Shown here: positions 14,971 to 26,900 of the stretch, piece after piece
Numbering within the stretch: position 1 is the first letter of the stretch
How the letters are laid out: the number at the start of each line of letters is the position of its first letter
Source of the DNA: an uncultured Clostridia bacterium
Lineage (GTDB): Bacteria > Bacillota > Clostridia > Christensenellales > UBA1242
Assembly (NCBI GenBank): GCA_937895935.1
Contig: CALBKX010000032.1
Span: 1 to 28,587 of the forward strand
Reading direction: 5' to 3'
Length of the DNA: 28,587 bases
Notes under the pieces: generated by a model
Told to the model about the DNA's origin: nothing
Database searches by the model: none
The model's input: only the letters and a program-made list of their open reading frames with translations
Position numbers and translations under genes: made by a program

Positions 14971-17900
14971 ATGAAAAAGTTTTCTTTTTTGATTTTATCT
15001 ATACTTTTAATGGGCATTGGTGTTCTTCTTTCAGCGTGCGCACCATCTGGTGGTCAAAAAATAAATTTAGATAAAACAAGTGCAACAATTTATTTGGGGG
15101 AAACAGAAAATAACACGGTTACAATAAATGCAAGTTTAGTAAATGTTGATGTTAAATATCTTGATTTAGTTTATGAACCATCAAACCTCGTAAATATTTC
15201 TCAAGTAAAAAATTCAAATGGTACTTTTACTCTCACAATAACATCAAATGCTGAAAAAAATGTTGACCCTGTTGCTGTGGAAGTGAAAGCGGGTAAATAT
15301 GCAAGTGCAACTTTTTATGTTGAAGTTGTTTTGCCTGTTAAACAAATTTTACAAAAAGAAAACGTGTATTTGGCATACAATGGGAAGGCAACTTCTTATA
15401 ATCTTTATGATTTCATTTCATTTGAACCTTCTGAAACAAAACAAAAAAATGTTAATTTTACGCTTTTAACAGAAAATGATAAATTAAAAATCGAAGGCAA
15501 CACTTTAACCATTGGTGAGGGTGTTGACATTGATAAAATAGAGAATATTGAAATTAATGCTGTTTCATCTGCGGAAGGAAAAGCAAATGTTTCATGCAAT
15601 TTAAATTTAAAATTAGTTCCAAATGTTAAACTTTTGGCAAATAAATTTGACGTTAAGGCTAATTATAATAACAGCGAAAGTACAATTAACCAAAACGGTT
15701 ATACATTGACCTTATCAAAAAAAGATGGCAAATATACAATTCAAGAGTTTTCAATCACAATTATAATTCCACGTGATTTGGGGATTGATGTTGATATTGA
15801 TGTAAGCGGTGGGGGATATGGCACAAGCATATTAAATTATTTGTCTTGCTCTAAATCTCATACAACTACTACAGAAAATGATGTTTACACTTTTTTGTTT
15901 GATGCCATAAGTTCAATTCAGGGCACAGCCGATTTAAAGTTTAAATATTTTTATAAAAACGAATTATATAAAAAAGACACTAGCCTTAGCTCAGTGTTTG
16001 TTTGTGCAGAAGGTGATAAAGCGGAAAACCAAGAAATTGACAAAATCTCGGTTACAGTCACCATTCCAGTCGCTGAAATTGATGTTGACACAAATGCAGA
16101 AAAAACCACCGAAGAAAACTACATTGTTTACAACAACTATGCAACAGGCGTTTTGGGCGAGAAGTTTAAATTTTTAGCAAAATCAGGAGATGGTGATGTT
16201 ATCCAAAAAACTTTAATTTTAGAAAAACCAAATAATAGCAATTTAACTATTTTTGATAAAACAGGCAAAGCATTAACTTTTAAAGAAATCAAAAATGATA
16301 AAGATGAAATAATCTCCTACGAAGCGGAAATTCAATCTGGGGCAGAAATTTTTGTCAAAGGCGAAAATGTTAACACAAATCAAGAAACATTAACCGTTTA
16401 TAGTAAAGATGATAAAACAAAGAAGGCGGAAATCAAAATCGTAGTAAATCAAGGGATATCTGCTTTAGGTTTTGTGGAAAGCACGGACGATTCATCTTCT
16501 ATTAACAAAAATGTTGTTTTGTATGCAAACCGTGGCGGAGCAGAACTTACTTGGTACATATATGCTCCAAACGCAAATGCCAGTGATTTAAAAGGTTACC
16601 AAGAAAAAAACACAACACCCCCTCTCACCATTAAAGGTGTATCTGAAGGTGGTTCAGTAGTTAAAAATTATTTTCTTGTTTCGTTCCCAGTGGGCGAAAT
16701 AGGCGAATTTAACTACATAATTGAATCAGTAAATGGCTATCAAATTAAGGCAACAGTTATTGTTACGGAAAAACTAGAAAATGTTAGCATTGATTTTAAA
16801 GATAATGCGTCCTATGTTTCAGGCATTGGAGAGTATAAATTTGATGAAGGAAATTTAATTAACTTATCAATACAAAATGGCTACATAGTTGAACTTGATT
16901 ACATTGCAAATGCCAATGCTAAAATTAGCGATGTGAAATATTCTTTTTACGAGCCACAAGTTGGTGTTTACGAAGGAAATAATATATCGCTTTTAAAATC
17001 TTTAAAAAACACGGCAGGCAATGGTTTAGGTGAAGGGGATTTTAACAAAACATTTAGTTCTTACATAAACACTCAAAGTTTGGCTGAAAAATTGATTAGT
17101 GCCGAAAAATCAGGTGTTATGGTTATAAAAATTGATTTTTATGACCAAAAAATTGAAAATGGTAAAATTACTGGCAAAAATGAGCCAATCACAAAGTATC
17201 TTTTTGTTCAAGTATATGATGCTGTTAAGGAAATAACATCGGATGCAAAAAACATAACATTAAGAGCAGAAAACCAATTGTCTGAAAGTGCAAAAAGCCT
17301 TTCACAAAAAACCATAACTTTTGATGTTTTGTCAAATGCTTTAAAGAGTGCAACTTACAACAAATTGTTTATTGATGGCGGGAAAATTGAAACAGACGAA
17401 AGTAAACAAGTATGTACTTATACCAAAAAAGATAACAACATAACACTTTTTGAAGCAACATACGATTTTGCTACAGGAGAGCTAAAAATTAATGCAAAAT
17501 ATGTTGATTCGCTCTATGCAGGAAATTATCAAATTGAACTTTTTGCTGGGGACTTTGTTGATTTTGGCACGGGAACAACAATTTATAGTGGAAGAGTAAA
17601 TTATCCTGTTGTTAAATACATTTTGAATATCGATTTGATAGAAACAAAATCAATAGAAGAAATCAATGTTACAAATTTGAATTTGACAAATGAAGACGAT
17701 ACTACAAAAACTTATGAAACTATATATATAGACACATCAAAAAATTCATTAAATCAATTTAGATTAAAAACGGAAATAACTCCTTTCAACGCTTTTGAAA
17801 AAGAACTTGAATATGTTTACTCATCAAGTTATGGCATGGCGGTTGTTGATATTTCAAGCGATGGCTTAATAACAGTTGTTGGTGAGGTTGGTGGCAAAGG

Positions 17901-20900
17901 AATTATTACAATTGCACCTAAACACACAAACAATAGTGTGAAATTAGTTATTATTCCAATTGTTATCGCAGACGGAAACTCTTATGAAACTGCTTATGAA
18001 ATTACAAGTTTAAGTGAAATAACAAATCCAAACAAACACTATGTTTTAACCATTCCAACCACATATGAAACAAACTCAACTTTGTTTGAAACCTTCAATG
18101 GTGGACTTTATGGCAAGAAGTTTGGTGACACAACTTCGTCTTATGCAACAATTAAATTAAACGGCGAATCACTTTTTGGCGTTTTGGGTGAAAATTCACA
18201 CATTGCATATTTAAACATATGTGGCGATGTAACATCAAAAGAAAAAAACATCGGTTTTGTTGCTAGTGAAAACAAAGGAACAATTGAACATATCAATGTA
18301 ACAACTTATATAAAGAATGGGGTTTATGTTCCTAGTTTGTTAACCGTAACCACAACTGAAACATCAGCCAATATTGGTGGCATTGTTGGATTAAATAGCG
18401 GAACTATAACGAATAGCACATTTGCAGGAAGCATTAATTTATCTGCAACAAATTTAAATACTGCCTATGCAATTGCTCAAAACTCAACAGGCACAGTTGC
18501 AAATTGCAAAGTTATAATTGCTAAATTTGCGGATTCTGTTGGAAAAGATAGAGTGGTTGAAATCACCGATCAAACTACAACTACCGCAACCACTTATTAC
18601 ACAAATGGCATTATAAAAAATACAGCAAGCACAAATGAATTTAAAGATGCAAAAACCAGTCCAACAACTTCAACTGATGTTACACGTGAAGATTTTAAAA
18701 AAGCAACTTCACTTTCTAACATTAAAATTGCAAAAGCGGATAATGGCTACATTGGGACAATTCACTCATTTGGCGATGAGGATTATAAAAATCGAGGCAT
18801 TGTGTTCTTTTACTCATCAAAGGACCAATCAAAGCAAACTAAATTAGATAAACTCAACACGATTTCATATGCTGACGTAAAAGATAAAAATATAACTGAC
18901 AAAGGTTTGTTTGATTTAAATGGCATAGATGCAAAAACTTTAAAGGTGATTGCACTAAATCCAGACGGCTCTGTTTGCAACTTTGTTCAAGTAAATTCAG
19001 ACTCAATCACCCTTTATGGAACAGGTGAGTTCACCTTAAAAATTACAAGTATATATGATTACACAATTTCAATTGAACTAAAAATGGTTTCAATGTATTT
19101 TTCTAATGATTTCACAGTTACTTACAATGGAACAACACTATCTAAAAGTTATACATTTGAGTTGGTGAAAAACCAAAAAGCTGAAATTGTTTCAAAAATC
19201 AACAACAGAATTACATTAAGCGGTGGTGAAATTGTTGAATTACAAGAAAATGATTTTGACATTAGTTTTAAATTGCAAGATAAGGACAAAAATGATGTTT
19301 CAAACGACTATATCACAAACACAAAATTGGGTGTGCATACAATAAATATGTTGAAAGGTTTTCCAGAGGACGGACTAAGTGTTAACCTTTCATTGCTTAG
19401 CAAATATACTAATTTTAATGACTTAATTAATAAATATTTTGGAGTTAAAACATTTAGTATTCAACAGAAACAAGGTACAACAAAAATTGAGGCGGATATT
19501 AGCGAAGGCTCAATTGAACCAAAAGATACTTTAACAATCAACGCTAAAATTTTCACTGATCTTTACACTGATATAATAAATAAAGATAGTATTCAAATTC
19601 TTTCATCTGCAAATATGGACGTGACAAAATACTTTAACATTGCAGTAAACGGATTAGGTAATACTAACTTTGAAATTTTAATTAGTGTTAATTTAGAAAA
19701 CAATAATTTATTAAACTTAGTTAACAAAACATACACGGTTATAATTAAAGCACAAAATAAGGGGGGAAAAGTAACATATGACGCTTTTGCAAGTGTCAAA
19801 TTAAACTTGCTTCCTCAGACAATTGCAAACATCAACACAACTTTATATGGTGTTTCAAGTGCAACAGTTTCAGGTATTTCTGTAAGTGCTGTTGAACCTG
19901 CAACATCAGTGTTAATGCCAACAGATTCAGGACTTTTTGTTGTGGATATGTTCCCTTCATATGCAAGTTTTGACTATTTAGAAGTTGTTGCAACATCTTC
20001 AACATTAACTAAATTAAACTTTAGATTACAAAAACTAAATGCAAATGCAAAAACATACACCAATGCAAGTATGTATGATGATAACAACAACAAAACTTAT
20101 GAAGCAATTGAAAACAAAAATGGCATAAGAATTTTTGCTTTAGGAGGCTCTGACACACAAAATATTGGAGTATATTACTTAAAAGTTTTTGCTGATGCAA
20201 CTTTTGATGCAGACACAATCTTTACCATAACAGTAAGCGCTTTCTATGGCGGAGAAGAATTAACTGCAAAATCAGTGTTTAAACTTTATGTTAAAGCACC
20301 AGAAAACCCACAATTGTCATTAGACGGCAAAACTAGAGTTTATGCAAAAATTGGCGAAAAAGTTGAAAATATAATCGCAACCATTGCCGATGACCAAGTG
20401 AACTTTAATGCATACATAGCAACTGATGAACAAGGCAACAGTGTATTAGATAATAAACCAACAGCAGGACTTAGCGTAAGCTTTAACCTTTTGTCCGATA
20501 ATTCACTTTATGGATACAGAAGATACAACATTTCAATTGATTTTGGTGAGCAATATGTTTATGGAACAAACAGTACAAAAATTAAACTTGTTGTAACAAG
20601 CAAAAAAATATCTCACGGAAATGAAATCCCTGTTTCATCAGAAATGTACATATTCTTTGTTGAACATATGATGGAAGAAGACGATTTTGTGATTTCAAAC
20701 TCATCCGAACACACTTTAAATGTTACAAGTATAAAGGAAACTGAATTAAACCTTGCCGAACTTGTGATAAATAAAGACGACAAAGGCAATGTAATAGACA
20801 ATTCTTTAATTCAAGCCTTCAAAAATGGCTTTAATAAAAATTATTATTACACATCAAAAGAAACAGACTTTGTTTTGGGCTCAAACGTTTATAAAGGTGT

Positions 20901-23900
20901 TAAACTTAAAATGAAAGCGGAAGTTTTAGCATCGTATTTGTATTATGTAAATGGCACAACTGAAATTTCTCTTTTGTCAGTTAATAATGGTAAAGTGCAA
21001 ATAAATGAGGATGATTTCCTAAGCAAATATTTAATTTTTGACTTACAAAATGATAAATTGAAAGTCAAAGGCGGAACTTACACTGGCACAATAAATATGA
21101 TCTTGAGAATCAATTATAAAATGCCAGACGGAAAAAGTTTTGATTATGTTTATAAATTTGACATTGTAAACAGCATTTACACAACGGAAGATTTGCCAAA
21201 AGAAATTGCAAATGTTGATGCTTTCAAAAACATACAAAATGAAGAACTCGCTCAAGACTATATCCTAACAAATGACTTATATTTATATGACTATGAAACA
21301 ATTCCAGACACAAGCAAAATCAACTCTTTAGACGGAAATAATCATACAATTCATATTATAAACTATGCTTCAAACATTACAAACTTTGCTTTATTTGAAC
21401 AAGTTTCAAGCGGAACAACAATTAAAAATTTAACAGTTAATTTGTATTACTTAAAACAAATTACAACAGAAAGTGACATAACTGATATCAATGTCGCGGG
21501 TTTTGCTGTACAAAATGACGGTACAATTTATAACTGTGAAATTTTAGCATATAAAGATAGTAAACTTGCAACCACAGTTAACACATATGGTTTAAAATTG
21601 GATGAAAATATTGTTGCAAACGTTGCAGGATTTGTTATCAACAACAATGGTTCAATCACAAACTCACGTGTTGGTGGCGAAAGTAAACTTGTTACTGAAA
21701 TTTCTTACACGCAAGACAACACTGGTTACTCTTTAAATAAAAACACAGTTTCAACACAAATGCTAAACATAAGGGCAAGCGGAACAATTTCTGGATTTGT
21801 TATAAACAACACAGGAGTAATTTCAAGTTCTTTTGTTAAAAAGGTTACAATTCAAAACACTTACAAAAAACAAGAAACTTTGGTTACAACTGGCTTTGTA
21901 AACACAAATGGCGGAACAATCACTATGTCCTATGTTGAAGGCGACTTCTTAAACGCAAACAGTGTTCAATCAGACGTTGGTGGAATGGAAGGTCTTGGCA
22001 TTATGTCAGGTTTTGTTTATAAAAACAATGCCAAAATTTCTGATAGCTACACAAACATTTTAATAACAAACTCAAGGGAGCAAGTTGGTAGACTTGGTGC
22101 TGGCTTTGTTTACGAAAATTCTTCATCTGCAACAATAGAACGTTGTTATTCTGCTTCAAAAATTGTAAGCAACAACATAACACAAATGAACTTCGCAGGT
22201 ATAACTGATGAAGGCAAATATAACAATGCAGGGCAAATTAAAACAAGTTATTATTATGCAAAAAACAGCGGTGACGAATTGTCAATTGAAACTATGTTGT
22301 CAACATCAATAACCGCGGTAACCGAAGTTGAAAAGGATAGAAATTTCTATGGCTTTAACTTTGATACAACTTCAAAAGCGGGAACTTGGACAATGACATC
22401 AAAAGGTCCAAAACCAGTTTCTCCAGATGAAATTGCACATTCAGTAAGGGCAAAAACTTTAAACACAACTGGTCAAAATACTGACATTGAGTATTTGTTT
22501 ATATATTGTGATGGATTCGAATTAGGAACAATCAAAAACCCTATAATAATTAGAAGTGCAACCGAATTCAATTCAGTATTCGGTGCATCAAACTCAACCG
22601 ATATAAAAGATAATTACAACTTAAAAACAAACAAAGTTTATGGAACTTATAGAATAATTAACGATTTAGACATGAAAGAACTTGTTCCAAAATCAGAACA
22701 AGAAACAGAGTACAAAGTAAATTTATTGTCAACACAAATGACCTTAACTGGTGAATATTCTGTGTCTAGCAACAAAGCAGGCTCACTTCAAGGCAATGGC
22801 TTAACCATTAAAAATTTGGCAATTTCAAACTCTAGTGCAACCACAAGCGAATTTGGATTGTTTAAATCATTGGAAAATGGTGCAACAATATGCAATTTGA
22901 ACATAGAACTTGCAAGCGGTGGTGTAAGTGCAGACCATACTACATTTGTTGGAACAATAGCGGGAACTCTTGAAAATTCAAATGCTTACAACTTAAAAAT
23001 TTCCACCTTAACTTCAACAGCATACACAAAAGTTATTGGTGCAAATGTTTCAGGCGGTGCTTTTGGTAGAGTTATTGGCAAGTCAAACGTTGCAAACATC
23101 TCTCTTGAAAACGTTTCTGTTACTTCAACTTATAATGAAAATGTTTCAACAACTGATAAAAAAATCAAAAATGAATACCCAAGAACAGTTGTATACAACA
23201 GTGACTACAACAAAATTTCCATTTCAGGTGGTGCTTTTGGTGTTGTTGATTACTATGACACGTTATCTTCCAAAACCGATGAAAAAGTTACTGATTTCTT
23301 AAATGCAACAGTTTTAAGCATATATGTTTCTGGCGGAGCAATTATTGAAGGTATGACCGCTGGTGGTGTCGCTGGTTTTGTTGGCGACTTGGTTGTTGCA
23401 AGAGATTTATCATTTACAGTTTTAAAAGATGCAATTAAACCACAAATTATTGCTTACAATTGCTATGCAGGTGGTATCGTTGGCTTCAATAAAGGTTATT
23501 TATATCAATTAAAAGCCGAACACGAACAAGAATGGCAAACAGAAATTGAAAGCAATATGCAAAATTACTACAAAGCAAACGGTGAAAATCGTGAAAGCAT
23601 AGATAGAGGTAGCCTTGACATTTTCAATTCTGACCTAAATTACTCTGAAATAGCAGTAGGCGGACTTGTTGGTGCTTCTTATGGCGGTAAATTAAGCATT
23701 GGCTATTCAAAAATCAATGTAATTTCAAACAATGCAAAAAATATTGGCGGTGTTGTTGGCTATGTATACAATATTAATAATGGTAATCTTACACAAGGCT
23801 CTGAAGGCTTTGTTGAACCATTAAAACTCAATGAAATTTACGCAACTGGTGACGTTTATTCAAACGCAGAAGGCGCTTTCATTGGCGGTATAATTGGAAA

Positions 23901-26900
23901 CAACGGACATTATGTTGATAAGTCAGGCTCAAATCCAGCCATTGGCACAACCCTTACAAAAGTAACAGCAATGAACTATTGGGGTCATGACGCATATACG
24001 AAGTTTGGGAAAAAAGACGCAAATATCAATGCAATAATTGGTGGTGGAAGCTATGTTACTCTTGAGGATAATGACTCAACAGTTGTTTCATTAAAATCAA
24101 TTCAATTTGAAGGTGAAGAAGCAAAAGAAATTTGTACAAGTGCCAGCGTCTTCAACTCATACTATTCATACACAGGTGTTGCAAGTGACAATGGTGCACA
24201 AATTGACCTGATGTTTAAGGAAAAAGGCTGGTACAATGACCATAACTGGACAAGAGATTTAAACGAAACTTTCCCACACATTGTTTATGTTCTTCCAACA
24301 AGCAATTATATAATTGAAACAAAAGCAGATTTCTATAAATTTATCCTTTATGGACGTGACGCTGATGCAACCTTTATTATAAAAGGAACAGACAAAGATC
24401 CAATAATTGATTGCACAGGCTGGAACCAAACTATTGGCTTAATTAGGGGTAGTATTGTTGGTGCAACTGACAAAAACGGTTTCAAAAACTTAAAAACTCC
24501 ACTTTTTGCACAATCAATATCAAATAAAATCTCAAACTTAACTTTTGAAGATTGCTCAGCACCTTTGGTAAAAAAGGCAAACGCAGTTACATTCTCTGGC
24601 TTGATATATAAAGATTGTGAAATATCATCATATTATGAAAATAGTGCAGGCATTGTTGCAAGCAAGGTTGAAGATGATTGCAAATTTGAAGGCATTTCAT
24701 TTAATGATGGTTGTAAAATCAACGCCAAAACTTCAAACATTGGTTTCCTTTTTGGAAGTCACACTGGCACAGGTGTTACAATTTCCAATGTGGAAATTAA
24801 AAACACCAAAACTACTACAGGGGCTTATTCATTTGGAAATGGTAAAACTGATAAACAAAACCTTGAAGCAGAAGTAAATTATGGCTTAATTTTTGGCTCA
24901 GCAAATGAGGCGGAAGTTTCAGGCATTTCAATTTATGACAACTTAAAAGTTGCAGTTGGTGGAAAACCTAATGCTTCTAGTTCAATAAACGCAGGGCTTG
25001 TTTGCGGACAAGTAACAGGAGTTTTATCTCTTTCTGACATTAAAATAAACAAAATAAGAGATACAAAATTTGAATTTGACGGCGAAAAATTAAACAATCC
25101 AGAAAATCAAAGCATCAGCCTTTACATTGGCGGACTTGCTGGAAACGTGGGAGGCACTTTCACAATTTCAGGCAACGGCACAAGCACTTCAAATTCAAAT
25201 GCTAAACCATTGTACATATGCCCAACAATAAATGTAAAAAACATTGATTCAACAACTGATTCAAATAGCGAAATAATCAACCGCGTTACAAATTTCTATC
25301 TTGGCACTGCTTGTGGCTCTGCGGGAAAAATTAAAGCAAGCAACGGACTTATTGTGTTTGGCTTGCAAGACCCAACAAGTAGCACTGACAATTCTGGTTA
25401 CAAATTTGAAAAATTGGAGATTTCTTCAATTGCATCTTCAGTCAACGCTATTGGCGGTGTTGCAGGACAAGTTGCTTCTTCAAGTGGAGACAACGGCTAC
25501 TTATCATACTATGGTGACATTGTGTTCTCAGCAGGCATATTACAAAGTTATGTTTACATTGGTGGCGTGTTTGGAAATGTTGAAATACAAAATGCAAGTT
25601 CAGAAATTCAAAGCAATATTTCAAATGCAATTTTTGAAGGCACAGTAAGTTTTGATGAAGGAACGGATAGCAATAATAAAAACACTGCATTTAAAGATAG
25701 CATTGATAAAATAACTTATGAGAATGGTAAAGTAAAAACAGATTCACCACAATTCACACAACTAAGTGTTGGTGGAATAATTGGACATATTGGAAAAGGA
25801 ATAAGTACTGGCGTTACAATAAGCAATTCAATTGCATCGGGCGAGTTAAGCTTGCCAAGTAAGTCAGTTTCAAGTTCTTTAAATTTTGCAGGTGTTGTTG
25901 GCTTTGCAGAAAGCAGTGTGAAATTTGAAACAAATACCGACACAAATACACAAGAAATAAAAGATCAAGTTATTTCATTAACAACAGTGTTCTCAACTTC
26001 ACAGAGTGACTTTGTTGATGCGTTAATTAGATGTTCTAGCACAGGCGATGTAACTGCTTCAGGCACACCTGTTTATTGCTCATCTTTAAATTTGGCAGTA
26101 AGCAACAATAGAACATTTGACACTTGCAACAAATCATTTAATGACATTACTATTCCAGAAGTGTTAAAACAAGTTGCACCAAAAGGCTCAAAAATTAATG
26201 CATATAAATTAAATGAAGTGCCAAAAACAGACTCAACCTCTGAAAACACTTATAGCTACACTGAAGAAAATCAAATTAGAACATATTCAAGCACATATCT
26301 TCGCAAACTATACATTGACTTAGGTGATAGCAATTCAGCAGATATTGAACTTGGAAAAGAAAAATATAATTATCAAATTTCATTAAAAAACACAATCTTG
26401 TTCTCATCAGGTGCAGTAATTTATTCAAATTACACTCCATTCTATCAAATTGATTCAAAAAGTGCCGTTACTGGCGTTGTTGCAAAAATTTACATTGATG
26501 ACAGTCTCGACCAAAACACAATTAACTTAAGTGATGATGACAACATTAAAGCAAGCAAGCAACCAATATTAAATGGGAAAAATTATACAAACTATGCGGG
26601 ATTTGTAAACTTAAACGAAGGCATTGTTTACACTTGTAGCACACAAGAAACAATGAACAAGTATAGCAGCACAACTCAGTTCCACGCATATTTCAATAAA
26701 ACAAATTATATTACATCAATTACTGACACAAACAATCCTTTATCTGCTTTATATGGAAGTGGCAAAAATGGCGGAGTTGCGGGCTTTGTTGCTTTAAACA
26801 AAGGATACATTTTTGGCTCAAACACCAACATAAAAATTAGTTCAAGCAAAACGTCCGCTCATGGCTTTGTTGCTTTAAACCAAGGCACAATTTCATATTG

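Noticed and set aside
23036..25648. Plus-strand frames of 86-115 residues in another phase within the giant gene
   Set aside because: All lie in one alternative phase and are rich in Leu/Gln/Lys from shifted Thr/Gly/Asn codons. The main frame is unbroken, so they are shadows.
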